From assembly GCF_003967355.1 (NCBI RefSeq), contig NZ_BIFH01000013.1, positions 678,651 through 742,650 of the forward strand: 64,000 bases of DNA, read 5' to 3'. The notes below the pieces were generated by a model. It searched no databases. It was not told the DNA's origin and saw only the letters and a program-made list of their open reading frames with translations. This DNA comes from Embleya hyalina (GTDB taxonomy: Bacteria > Actinomycetota > Actinomycetes > Streptomycetales > Streptomycetaceae). Numbering within the stretch: the first letter of the stretch is position 1; each line of letters starts with the position of its first letter. Positions 1 through 8,425 of this stretch are shown piece after piece. The position numbers were made by a program, and so were the translations under genes.

Positions 1-281
1 GCCATCACCAGCAAGGCGACGGTCAGCGTTTTGCGGGGCCCGAATCGATCGACGAGTACGCCGGCCGGCAACTGCAGCGCGGCCGCCGCGACGAGTTGTT
101 GCACGGTGAACATCGACAGTTCCGCCGGACCGATCCGGAACCGGCGCCCGGCCAGTCCCGAGGCGACGCCGAGGCTGGTGCGGTGGAAGATCGCCACGAG
201 GTACACCGACGAACCCAGTGCCCACATCAGCAGGCCGCGGCGGAGGGTGCGGTCGTGCGGTGATCGGGGCCCGTTCGCCAT
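1..281 (-). CDS. MFS transporter, N-terminal fragment
   Basis: The reading frame starts with ATG at 281 and runs off the left edge, giving about 93 residues of an integral membrane transporter. Visible are a first membrane segment (LLMWALGSSVYLVAIF), a second amphipathic-hydrophobic stretch and, just after it, the loop 2-3 signature DRFGPRKT that marks the major facilitator superfamily. The stretch FHRTSLGVA is common in actinomycete MFS permeases of the sugar-phosphate/nitrate-like branch, but the substrate cannot be told from this fragment. It is transcribed away from the carrier-thioesterase gene. Confidence 0.75.
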   Translation of the reverse strand, partial: MANGPRSPHDRTLRRGLLMWALGSSVYLVAIFHRTSLGVASGLAGRRFRIGPAELSMFTVQQLVAAAALQLPAGVLVDRFGPRKTLTVALLVM

Positions 282-728
282 GGATGTTCCCTGCCACCGG
301 GGGTTTCCCCTGCATGGCGGCTTGACGATGGTGTCCCCTTGCCGGTGATGGATGGAGGGCGGCGATGCGGCTCGGCATGCCTAACCCGAGGGTCGGTGTG
401 GCGTCGGTAAGGAATCGATCGATCGATCCGGGCGCCGGGCGCCGCTCACGTCGCGCCGATCCGCTTCGACACATCTGACGAGCATTCACTACTCCGGTAA
501 CTACGCAGAGTACACGTGTAGTTCGGTTTGCGTCAGTACTCTTGCAGGCTTCCATGCCCCCGGCGTCGAGGGACAGGCGTTTTCCGGCCGCAAAATCTCG
601 AGCCCGATCGGCGGGATCGGGGGTGGTCGGCCCTTGACGCACGACACGACACCTTGCAGTCTGTTGCGCGAAAATTGCCGCGAGGAACCGGTGCCACGTG
701 ACGGACGACGCCAACCGGAGAGCGTGTC
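282..728. other. Gene-free divergent region
   Basis: This 447-base stretch lies between the MFS gene and the carrier-thioesterase gene. It holds a GATC-rich run (414-428) and presumably the two divergent promoters, but no convincing gene, hairpin or operator was found. A GGAG at 717-720 serves as ribosome binding site for the gene starting at 729. Confidence 0.4.
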
Positions 729-1859
729 ATGTTTCGCCACACGGACTTCCATGAACTGCAAGTGGGATCGATGTGGAGAGAGATCCTGGGAACCGAGGAT
801 TTCCACCTCCACGACGACTTCTTCGAGGTCGGTGGTGACGAGACCGCCACCACTGCGCTGCTTTCGGCGATCCGGCGCGTATTCGCGTTGGATCCGTCGG
901 TCGAACAACTCACCGCCGCACCGACGATCGCCCGGCAGGCGGCCCGGATCCGAGCCGCCGTGAGATCACGCGGCCCCGGGCCCACCGCATACCGGATGTA
1001 CGGGCGAGTGCAGGGCGAACATCCGCTCGTCTGCACGAGCACCAGAGACGGCGACGTGATCTCGTTCCAACAGATTCGGGACGTGGACGTCGGCCGCCCG
1101 GTCGTGGGACTGAGGTCGGCGGGAATCGACCTGGAGGACGTGCCGCTCACCACGATCGAGGACATGGCCCGACGCCACATCGCGGACCTGGACCTGATCG
1201 GCGTGCCCGAACCGTTCGCTCTCTGCGGCTTCTCACACGGAGCCCTGGTCGCGTTCGAGATGGCCGGACAACTGGAGCGCGCCGGAAGGAGCGTCGCGTA
1301 CGTCGGTCTGTTCGAGCCGTTCCCCGCCGACGGCACGGAACAGGTCGCAGACATACCGGAGTTGATGAACGAGCGCCTGGAGGAGCTGTGCGCGATGTAC
1401 GAAGTCGAATACGTGCCCGACCGGCTCGACGACTGCCTTGAGAGGCTCAAGGAATCAACGGGCGTACCGGCCGGAGTTTCCCCCGAGCTCTTCAGGCGAA
1501 GGCTGGAGGTCTTCGCGCTCAACGTCAAGGCGTTGAGCCACTACCGCGTGGAGGCACGTCTGACGAGCCGCACGTTTCTCTACACGAGTCGAAACAGCGA
1601 AGGCCTCGACGACGTGACCCGGTTGGACGAGGCGGTATCGACCAGGAATCCGTACGAGGCGTTCTGGGCCCGTCATCTTCCGCCGCAGACGGTCATCCGC
1701 AGACAGGCGTGCGAACATCGCCTCCTCTTCGGCACCCCGACGACCAGGACCTTCCTCGGAGAAGACGTCGCGTGGGCGCTCGACGACCACGAAGACCGTC
1801 ACCGCCGAGCAGCGCGAGGAAGCCCTTCCGGACCGTCCGGACCGTTTGCAACCATATAG
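729..1859 (+). CDS. Stand-alone carrier-like domain fused to thioesterase (NRPS/PKS type)
   Basis: A 376-residue protein with two parts. Residues about 1-75 match a peptidyl-carrier domain (WREILG...FFEVGGD), but the residue after GGD, normally the phosphopantetheine serine, is Glu38. Residues about 105-350 form an alpha/beta-hydrolase thioesterase with the nucleophile elbow GFSHG (Ser169) followed by VAFEMA, as in NRPS releasing domains. The usual acid position (L-x-D-S/T) reads LFEP, and a late His lies in CEHRL. No synthetase genes are next to it. ATG at 729 has a GGAG eight bases upstream. It may be a remnant of a biosynthetic cluster or an editing/release factor that uses its carrier fold non-catalytically. 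Confidence 0.7.
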   Translation: MFRHTDFHELQVGSMWREILGTEDFHLHDDFFEVGGDETATTALLSAIRRVFALDPSVEQLTAAPTIARQAARIRAAVRSRGPGPTAYRMYGRVQGEHPLVCTSTRDGDVISFQQIRDVDVGRPVVGLRSAGIDLEDVPLTTIEDMARRHIADLDLIGVPEPFALCGFSHGALVAFEMAGQLERAGRSVAYVGLFEPFPADGTEQVADIPELMNERLEELCAMYEVEYVPDRLDDCLERLKESTGVPAGVSPELFRRRLEVFALNVKALSHYRVEARLTSRTFLYTSRNSEGLDDVTRLDEAVSTRNPYEAFWARHLPPQTVIRRQACEHRLLFGTPTTRTFLGEDVAWALDDHEDRHRRAARGSPSGPSGPFATI

Positions 1860-1953
1860 GAAACGGTTCGGAGCGACGGGCTTCCTGTCCTGATCCCGTT
1901 CGCCGCGGGCTTGGTTCGGGTGCCGACCGGATGCCCGTCGGATCCTTGTGACC

Positions 1954-2003
1954 GGCGCGTCCCGGGCCCTCACCGCGACGGCGCCGAGGGACCGGGACGC
2001 GCC
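1954..2003. terminator. Bidirectional terminator hairpin
   Basis: Arms 1954-1970 and 1987-2003 pair at 16 of 17 positions around a 16-base loop. The hairpin lies between the convergent ends of the thioesterase gene and the enoyl-CoA hydratase gene. There is no U-tract, which is usual for high-GC actinomycetes. Confidence 0.7.
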
Positions 2004-2005
2004 CG

Positions 2006-2794
2006 TCAACGTCCGGTGAACCGCGGTTGCCTCTTGTCCAGGAACGCGTCCACCGCTTCCCGGTGGTCCGCGGACTTGCCGGCCCGGAGTTGGAGGGCGC
2101 TCTCCTTGCCCAGCGCCCTCGCGATCGGCAGCGTGGCCGAGCACACCAGCGCCTCCTTGATCGCGGCGAACGCCACGGTCGGCCCCGCCGCCAGGCGTCG
2201 TGCGAGCTCACTCGCCGCCGTCGCGACATCCTCGGCCGGCACCACCCGGTTGGCGATTCCCAGCTCCAACGCGCGCGCCGCCGAGATCGTTTCGGACAGC
2301 ATCAACAACTCGGTCGCCCGAGCGTGCCCCACCAGCCTCGGCAGGGTCCACGACGCTCCCGAGTCGGCGCCGAGCCCGATGCCCGCGAATGCCAGGTTCA
2401 CCGTCGCGGTCTCGGCGAGGACCCGGAAGTCGCAGGCGAACGCGAGCGCCGCGCCGGCGCCCGCCGCCACACCGTTGACGGCCGCGATCACCGGCTTCCG
2501 CATGGTCGTCAAGGCCATGATCAGCGGGTTGTAGTGCTCGGCCACGGTGCCGAGGGCCGCCTGCGGGCTGCGGGCCAGCTGTTCGCGGTGTTGCCGGAGG
2601 TCCTGGCCCACACAAAAGGCACGTCCGGCGCCGGTGAGCACCACCGCCCGCACGTCCGCATCGCCGGCGGCCCGGGTCAGGGCCTGGCGCAGTGCCACCT
2701 TCGTCGCGTGGTCCAAGGCGTTCAGGGCGGCTGGTCGAGCGATGGTCACCGTGGCTATGGCGTCGACGCACTCGTATCGGACGAACTCGGTCAT
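2006..2794 (-). CDS. Enoyl-CoA hydratase/isomerase family protein (PaaG-like)
   Basis: A 262-residue crotonase-fold enzyme acting on acyl-CoA thioesters in the cytoplasm. The oxyanion-hole segments are present (FCVGQDL near residue 60; AVNGVAAGAGAALAFACD near 105), followed by GIGLGADSGASWTLPRLVG. That last segment resembles the ring-1,2-epoxyphenylacetyl-CoA isomerase branch (PaaG) more than classical hydratases with a Glu pair. ATG at 2794 is preferred over an upstream start because AGGAG lies seven bases before it. It stands alone between the terminator and the GntR gene, so its acyl-CoA substrate is not known. It may simply serve aromatic or fatty acid breakdown. Confidence 0.8.
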   Translation of the reverse strand: MTEFVRYECVDAIATVTIARPAALNALDHATKVALRQALTRAAGDADVRAVVLTGAGRAFCVGQDLRQHREQLARSPQAALGTVAEHYNPLIMALTTMRKPVIAAVNGVAAGAGAALAFACDFRVLAETATVNLAFAGIGLGADSGASWTLPRLVGHARATELLMLSETISAARALELGIANRVVPAEDVATAASELARRLAAGPTVAFAAIKEALVCSATLPIARALGKESALQLRAGKSADHREAVDAFLDKRQPRFTGR

Positions 2795-2879
2795 GGCCGT
2801 ACTCCTGGGTCGCGATGGCGCTTGGCGAGCCAACTCGGTCGGGTCGAAAAAGGGCGCGGCGCCGCCGCGCGGTGGACGC

Positions 2880-3662
2880 TCAGGTCGCCTGGATCCGCAG
2901 CCCGCCCTCCTCCTGGGCGTCGTCGCGCAACCGGGTGCGGATGGTCATGCGGGTCCGGTCCGCGCGGAACAGGTCGTGGGACAACTCGAAGACGCGACCC
3001 TGGTGATCCGCCGCCACCCGGACGACGGAGATCAGTGGCGCGCCGGGTTCGACCTCCAGCAACCGGGCCTCGTCCGCGGTGGCGGCGACGACCTCGATTT
3101 CCTCGGTGACCTCGGCGGGGGTGGTGCCGTAGTGCTCGGCGATGAGCTCGTACACGGACCCACCGAGGGGGCATTCCAGGAGGCCGGGGAAGTGTTCGGC
3201 GACGAGTTGCGCGTGCTCGAGGCTGATCGGCCGGCCATCGGCGAGTCGAAGCCGCACCAGGTCGAACACGAGGTCGCCGGACGACAGGCGGAGCCGACGG
3301 GCGGTGTCCTTGTCCGCGGCGCGCAGCGCGGTGGACAGCACGTTGGTGCCGGCTTCGAACCCCTGCCGGCGCAGGTAGGCCGGCACGCCGACGGCCGCGG
3401 AAAGGTCGCGCTCGGCCTTGCCGTGGCTGACGAACGTGCCGCCGCCGCGTCCGGGTACCCGGCGCACGACGCCGCTTTGCTGAAGGGCGTCGAGTGCCTG
3501 CCGCAGGGTGGATCGGCTGACGTCGTACTGCTGGGCGAGGTCGCGTTCGCCACCGAGCTTGTCTCCGGGCCGGAGCAGGCCGCTGCGGATCTGCTCGAGG
3601 ATGCGGCGGCGGACGTCCTCGGCGGTGCCGGACGTCGTGGCTGGGGCTTCGTCATGTTCCAT
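2880..3662 (-). CDS. GntR/HutC-type transcriptional regulator of the microcompartment locus
   Basis: A 260-residue repressor. Residues about 15-80 form the winged helix (VRRRILEQIRSGLLRPGDKL...VSRSTLRQALDALQQSGVV). Residues about 95-250 form a UTRA effector domain, which binds small ligands in the HutC subfamily. ATG at 3662 was chosen; a GTG two codons upstream (3668) is also possible and neither has a strong ribosome site. It follows the permease gene on the same strand, and a TGGT-N4-ACCA palindrome sits just upstream. Regulation of the permease and of the divergent BMC operon by an amine or its derivative is the likely role; this is inferred from position. Confidence 0.85.
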   Translation of the reverse strand: MEHDEAPATTSGTAEDVRRRILEQIRSGLLRPGDKLGGERDLAQQYDVSRSTLRQALDALQQSGVVRRVPGRGGGTFVSHGKAERDLSAAVGVPAYLRRQGFEAGTNVLSTALRAADKDTARRLRLSSGDLVFDLVRLRLADGRPISLEHAQLVAEHFPGLLECPLGGSVYELIAEHYGTTPAEVTEEIEVVAATADEARLLEVEPGAPLISVVRVAADHQGRVFELSHDLFRADRTRMTIRTRLRDDAQEEGGLRIQAT

Positions 3663-3672
3663 GGACACAAGT

Positions 3673-3686
3673 ATGGTTTACACCAT
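3673..3686. promoter_or_regulatory. Candidate GntR operator
   Basis: A perfect palindrome ATGGT-TTAC-ACCAT lies between the permease stop and the GntR start. TGGT-N-ACCA is typical of GntR-family sites, so autoregulation is likely. Confidence 0.45.
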
Positions 3687-3754
3687 TTCTGGATTCGGTT
3701 GCCTCCGGTACCCCTGACGGCCGTACGGTCGTCGGCGGAACCGGAGGCGGAGCG

Positions 3755-5302
3755 TCAGGCCGCTCGTTCCGTGGATTCCTCGAGCACCACGCGGCCGATC
3801 AGCGCGAACCGATGGGGCGCCCGGACCTTCGTGTACAGCGCGAGGACGACACCGAACACGGCGACGCCGAGCACCAGGTAGGGGATCATCCGAAAGATCG
3901 TGGTCTGCGACGCGGCGCCGCCCGCCGTGTCGAGGTTCTGGAAGAGCAGGATCACCACGTAGACCATCGCTAGGCCGCCCACCAACGGCGCCGCGAACGT
4001 GCGCAGCGGGTGGGCGGTTTCGGGGTGCTTGCGCCGTACGTGGAAGTAGCCGATGACGGCCGCGGAACTGAGGATCTGGACGATGAGGATGGCCATCGTG
4101 CCCAGGACGGACAGGACGACGAACAGGTCGAGGTAGGGGTCCTTGCCGGCCAGCGCGAAGCCCAGGACCAACGCCGTGGCGATCCCGCACTGGACGTTGC
4201 TGGCGACGTGGGGCGAGCCGTGTTTCGGGTGTGTGGCGCCGAGGGTGCGTCGGGTGCCGGGTACGACGTCTTCTCGGCCGATGGCGTAGAGGTATCTGGA
4301 CGCACAGTTGTGGAACGCCATGCCGCAGGCGAACGAGCCGGTGACGAGCAGGATTTGGAAGAGGGTGACGGCCCAGCCGCCGAGCAGGACGCGGGTCGGT
4401 CCGAAGAGCAGTTCGGCGGGGGAGTCGCCGCCGGCCACGCGCACCGATCGGTCGAGTCCGTTGGCGGCCACGACCATCCAGGAGACGAAGACGTAGAAGA
4501 CGCCGACGCCGACGACCACCAGCATGGTGGCGATGGGGACGATGCGCTTGGGGTCACGGGACTCCTCGCCGTACATCGCGGTCGATTCGAAGCCGACCCA
4601 CGACCAGAAGGCCATGAACAGGCCGAGGCCGACGCTTGCGCCGGCGACTCCAGAAGCGGCGTCGAAGGCGTTCAGGGGGTTGACCACCTGCGGCACGAAG
4701 CCGTCCGGGCCGCCTCCGTCCACGAGTATCGCCACGGCGAGCGCGGTGAGGATGAGCACCTCGGAGACCAGGGCGAGGCCGAGGACCTTGCTGGTCAGGT
4801 TGATGTCGAAGTGCGACAGTACGGCGTTGAGCGCGAGCATGAGCAACGCGTAGCAGAGCCAGGGCAGGGAAACGCCGAACAGGTCCGCCATGGTCAGCTT
4901 CGCGAAGTAGGCGAACAGGCCGGTCAGCGACGCCTCGAAGACGATGTAGGCGACCGTGGCGAGCAGTCCGGCGCACATGCCCGCCACCTGGCCCAGCCCG
5001 TGTGAGACGAAGCCGTAGAACGCGCCCGCCGCGGTGATGTGTCGTGCCATGGCCATGTAGCCCACGGCGAAGACGGTGAGCACGATGGTGGCCACGAGGT
5101 AGCCGGCGGGAGCGCCGGTGCCGTTGCCGAAACCCACGGCCACCGGCACGTTGCCGACCATCGCGCTGATGGGTGCCGCGGTGGCCACGGCCATGAACAC
5201 CACGGCCACGAGACCGACCGCGTTGGGCCGCAGCCGCTGCACGTGCTCTCGCGGATCGGGCTCGGGCGGGTGGGGCGTCGTTCTCGAACCAATATCGGTC
5301 AT
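3755..5302 (-). CDS. APC-superfamily amino acid/amine permease
   Basis: A 514-residue inner-membrane permease with about 12 hydrophobic segments. It has the APC N-terminal pattern (LVAVVFMAVATAAPISAMVGNVPVAVGFGN near residues 30-60, described here by its first and last residues) and the conserved FWSWVGFES region near residue 230 followed by EESRDPKRIVP. ATG at 5302 was chosen because AAAGG precedes it and the upstream extension is hydrophilic and unconserved-looking. It is divergent from the phospho-lyase/shell operon and is followed by the GntR gene. In RMM-type loci an APC permease imports the amine substrate, here probably aminoacetone or 1-amino-2-propanol; that assignment rests on context. 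Confidence 0.85.
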   Translation of the reverse strand: MTDIGSRTTPHPPEPDPREHVQRLRPNAVGLVAVVFMAVATAAPISAMVGNVPVAVGFGNGTGAPAGYLVATIVLTVFAVGYMAMARHITAAGAFYGFVSHGLGQVAGMCAGLLATVAYIVFEASLTGLFAYFAKLTMADLFGVSLPWLCYALLMLALNAVLSHFDINLTSKVLGLALVSEVLILTALAVAILVDGGGPDGFVPQVVNPLNAFDAASGVAGASVGLGLFMAFWSWVGFESTAMYGEESRDPKRIVPIATMLVVVGVGVFYVFVSWMVVAANGLDRSVRVAGGDSPAELLFGPTRVLLGGWAVTLFQILLVTGSFACGMAFHNCASRYLYAIGREDVVPGTRRTLGATHPKHGSPHVASNVQCGIATALVLGFALAGKDPYLDLFVVLSVLGTMAILIVQILSSAAVIGYFHVRRKHPETAHPLRTFAAPLVGGLAMVYVVILLFQNLDTAGGAASQTTIFRMIPYLVLGVAVFGVVLALYTKVRAPHRFALIGRVVLEESTERAA

Positions 5303-5470
5303 GGCATCGACCTTTCGGAGGCTACGGTCGGCATCGTGGTCGTCTACGACAGAGATTTCCTGGCAAATATGGCTTTTGCGGAGATTCATCGGCGGGATAC
5401 CGGCGATGCTGCCACCGCTGGACGAGGCCAGGCAAGACCTTCACGGCATACGGTTGAGTTGTAGGGAGCG

Positions 5471-5512
5471 TTGACAACCGAAAAGCTAATCGGTACACAT
5501 ACGGTATGAACC
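5471..5512 (+). promoter_or_regulatory. Promoter and candidate operator of the BMC operon
   Basis: A -35-like TTGACA lies at 5471-5476, with a weak -10 (TACACA, 5494-5499) 17 bases on. Overlapping it at 5492-5512 is an imperfect palindrome of the form GGTnCAnA-N5-TnTGnACC, placed where a repressor would block the promoter. The GntR protein encoded at 2880-3662 is the obvious candidate. Confidence 0.45.
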
Positions 5513-5558
5513 AAAACAACGGCCCGGACGTGGTCCGCCTGTCGAGGAAGGAGTGATG

Positions 5559-6845
5559 ATGCGCGACTACGGCTTCGTCTCCTACGCATCCAGAGACGAC
5601 TTCTTCGACCGCTCCCGTGCCGCGTGGAACCCCGGCAAGACGCAGTTCTGGCTGGACCAGGGCGTCGATCTCGTCATCGACCGCCGGGAGGGGTATCACC
5701 TCTGGGACGTCGACGGCCGAAAACTGATCGACGTGCACCTCAACGGCGGCACCTACAGCCTCGGCCACCGGCACCCCGAACTGGTCGCGGCCATGAACGA
5801 GGCGATGACCCACTACGACGTGGGCAACCACCACTTCCCGTCCATCGCCCGCACCGCTCTGGCGGAACGCCTGCTCGCCACCTGCGACGGCACCATGGGC
5901 AAGGTCGTCTTCGCCGCCGGCGGCGGCGAGGCGATCGACATCGCGCTCAAGACCGCCCGGCACGCCACCCAGCGCCGCAAGATCGTGTCCATCCGGAACG
6001 CGTTCCACGGCCACACCGGACTCGCCGTCAACGCCGGCAACCCGCGGTTCTCACGGTTGTTCCTGGTCGACGAGCCGTCCCAGTTCCCCCAGGTCGACTT
6101 CAACGACCTGGCCGCGATGGAGTCGGCGCTGCGCGGCGGCGACGTCGCCGCGGTGCTCCTGGAGACGGTGCCGGCGACCTACGGCTTCGTGATGCCCGAA
6201 CCCGGATACCTCGCCGGGGTCAAGGACCTGTGCGAACGGTACGGGACCGTGTACATCGCCGACGAGGTGCAGACCGGCCTCATGCGCACGGGCGAGATGT
6301 GGGGCATCTACAAGGCCGGAGTCTCGCCGGACATCCTGGTCACGAGCAAGGGCACCGCGGGAGGGCTCTACCCCCTGGGCGCGGTCATCGTCGCCGACAA
6401 GGTCGCGGGCTGGCTGGACGAGGACGGCTTCGGCCACATCTCGACCTTCGGCGGGGCCGAACTCGGCTGCATCGTCGCCATGAAGGTCCTGGAGATCACC
6501 GGGCGCCCCCAGACCAGGGCGACCGTCGCCTCGATCGCGGCCCGCCTCGAACGCGGTCTGGCCGACATCCGGTCCGACCATCCGGACTTTTTCGTCGGCA
6601 TCCGACAGAACGGCCTGGTGATCGGCCTGGAATTCGACCACCCCACAGGCGCCCAACTCGTCATGCGGGCGCTGTACGAGAACGGCGTCTGGGCCATCTT
6701 CTCCACACTCGACACCCGTGTCCTCCAGTTCAAGCCGGGATTGCTGATGTCTCCCGAACTCGTCGACGACCTGCTCGAACGCCTCCACCGGGCGGTCGGC
6801 CAGGCCCGCGCCGCCGCACGAGCGACGTCCGGGCGGGCCGCGTGA
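5559..6845 (+). CDS. Class-III aminotransferase-fold PLP enzyme, probable aminopropanol-phosphate phospho-lyase
   Basis: A 428-residue PLP enzyme. The cofactor lysine is Lys264 in VTSKGTAGG; DEVQTGLMRTG near residue 225 is the class-III motif binding the PLP ring nitrogen. In RMM microcompartment loci this family is the phospho-lyase that eliminates phosphate and ammonia from 1-amino-2-propanol phosphate to give propanal, related to ethanolamine-phosphate phospho-lyase. Three starts compete (GTG 5553, ATG 5556, ATG 5559). ATG 5559 has the best spacing from GGAG at 5550-5553. The stop overlaps the next start by four bases (GTGA), so translation is coupled to the aldehyde dehydrogenase. A true transaminase role cannot be excluded from sequence. 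Confidence 0.85.
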   Translation: MRDYGFVSYASRDDFFDRSRAAWNPGKTQFWLDQGVDLVIDRREGYHLWDVDGRKLIDVHLNGGTYSLGHRHPELVAAMNEAMTHYDVGNHHFPSIARTALAERLLATCDGTMGKVVFAAGGGEAIDIALKTARHATQRRKIVSIRNAFHGHTGLAVNAGNPRFSRLFLVDEPSQFPQVDFNDLAAMESALRGGDVAAVLLETVPATYGFVMPEPGYLAGVKDLCERYGTVYIADEVQTGLMRTGEMWGIYKAGVSPDILVTSKGTAGGLYPLGAVIVADKVAGWLDEDGFGHISTFGGAELGCIVAMKVLEITGRPQTRATVASIAARLERGLADIRSDHPDFFVGIRQNGLVIGLEFDHPTGAQLVMRALYENGVWAIFSTLDTRVLQFKPGLLMSPELVDDLLERLHRAVGQARAAARATSGRAA

Positions 6846-8425
6846 GCGCCCGGCGGGCCCAGGTCCGCACGACCGATTGGGGCCCCGATCCGGCGGCACA
6901 CGCGCGAACCCTGCTGGAACGCGCCCGTTGGGCGGCCGACGAATTCGCGTCGTTCGACCGTGCCCGGGTCGACCGCATCGTGCGAGCCGCCGCGCAAGCC
7001 GGGCACGACAACGCCGCCCGCTACGCGGAATGGGCGGTGCGGGAAACCGGGTTGGGCGTGGTCGCGGACAAGACCACCAAGAACGAGGCGTGCTCGCTGG
7101 GTCTCCTGGCCCGCTACGGAGACGAGGACTACGTCGGCGCCCGCTACGACGCGGACGCCAAGATCCTGGAAATCCCCCGTCCCGCGGGCGTCGTCGTCGC
7201 CCTGACACCGTCGACCAACCCGGTCTCGACCGTCTACTTCAAGGTCATGCTCGCCCTGATGACACGCAACGCCATCGTCATCAGCCCGCACCCCGCGGCC
7301 AAGGCCGCCAGCGCGGACGCCGCCCGCACGCTCAACGCGGCGGCCGTGGCGGCCGGAGCGCCCGCCGACGTCGTCCAGGTGGTCGACGAGCCGACCATTC
7401 CCCTGGTGGACGCCCTCATCACCGACCCCGGCTGCAGCGTCGTGCTGGCGACCGGGGGAACCCCCATGGTGCGCGCCGCCTACGGCTCCGGGAACCCCGC
7501 CCTCGGCGTCGGACCGGGCAATGTGCCCGTGCTCGTCGACGCCACGGCCGACCTCGTCGCCGCCGCCGAACGCATCGTGGCCAGCAAGGCGTTCGACAAC
7601 TCCGTCCTGTGCACCAACGAATCGGTGCTGCTGGCCGAAGAGTCCATAGCCCCGGACCTGTTGCGCGCTCTCGACGACGCCGGCGCACACGTGTGCGACC
7701 CCGTCGAGCGCGACCGCCTGCGGGACTGGCTCTACCCCGAGGGCCGGCTCCGCACCGCCGCCATCGGCCGGGACGCGGCCTGGATCGCCGAGCAGGCCGG
7801 ATTCCGCGTTCGGCCGGGCAAGCGGGTACTCGTCGCGCCGTTCGAGCGCCCCTTCGAGGAACCGCTCACCCAGGAGAAGCTCTGCCCCGTGCTGGGATTC
7901 CACACGGTGGCCGACGCGGCCGGCGGCATCCGACTGGCCCGGCTGCTGCTGCGCGGGGGCGGGCGCGGGCACTCCGCCGCCATCCACAGCCGCGACCGCG
8001 CCACCGTCATGGCCTTCGGAGCGGCTGTCGAAGTCATGCGCGTCAGCGTCAACGTCGGTGCCAGTCTGGGAAGTTCGGGCTTCGAGACCAATCTCGCGGC
8101 GACGATGACCATCGGCACCGGGTTCACGGGGCGCAGCTCGCTCGGCGAGAACCTGGAACCCCGCCACCTCGTGCAGTACACGCGTGTGGCGTACAACCGC
8201 GATGCCGGCGTCGCGTTCGACGACTTCGCGGGCATGCAGCCGTGGACCGTCCGGCCCACGCCGCCCGCGGCCCGCCCGGCGGCCCACGACACGGCCCGGC
8301 CGGACGGCGTGTCCCACACCGCGGACGGTCGGGCGGCGGGTCGAGAACTCGACCTGCTGCGCGAGGAGATCCGCCGGCTCGTCCGCGCCGAACTGCACAG
8401 CGTGCTGGGAGCCCACCATGGCTGA
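6842..8425 (+). CDS. Microcompartment aldehyde dehydrogenase with C-terminal encapsulation-type helix
   Basis: A 527-residue enzyme of the CoA-acylating aldehyde dehydrogenase type found in BMCs (EutE/PduP relatives). The catalytic cysteine is Cys257 in FDNSVLCTNE. It should oxidise propanal to propionyl-CoA inside the shell. After the catalytic domain (about residue 465) comes a Pro/Ala-rich linker and then a terminal amphipathic helix (residues 501-524, starting RELDLLREEIRRLV). This linker-helix tail is the layout of encapsulation peptides that target cargo to shell proteins. The GTG start overlaps the upstream stop by four bases and its stop overlaps the next shell gene by eight. No phosphotransacylase is in the window. 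Confidence 0.88.
   Translation: MSARRAQVRTTDWGPDPAAHARTLLERARWAADEFASFDRARVDRIVRAAAQAGHDNAARYAEWAVRETGLGVVADKTTKNEACSLGLLARYGDEDYVGARYDADAKILEIPRPAGVVVALTPSTNPVSTVYFKVMLALMTRNAIVISPHPAAKAASADAARTLNAAAVAAGAPADVVQVVDEPTIPLVDALITDPGCSVVLATGGTPMVRAAYGSGNPALGVGPGNVPVLVDATADLVAAAERIVASKAFDNSVLCTNESVLLAEESIAPDLLRALDDAGAHVCDPVERDRLRDWLYPEGRLRTAAIGRDAAWIAEQAGFRVRPGKRVLVAPFERPFEEPLTQEKLCPVLGFHTVADAAGGIRLARLLLRGGGRGHSAAIHSRDRATVMAFGAAVEVMRVSVNVGASLGSSGFETNLAATMTIGTGFTGRSSLGENLEPRHLVQYTRVAYNRDAGVAFDDFAGMQPWTVRPTPPAARPAAHDTARPDGVSHTADGRAAGRELDLLREEIRRLVRAELHSVLGAHHG

Noticed and set aside
414-428. GATC tetranucleotide run before the carrier-thioesterase gene
   Set aside because: Too short and irregular to be a repeat element or origin box; probably chance in GC-rich DNA.
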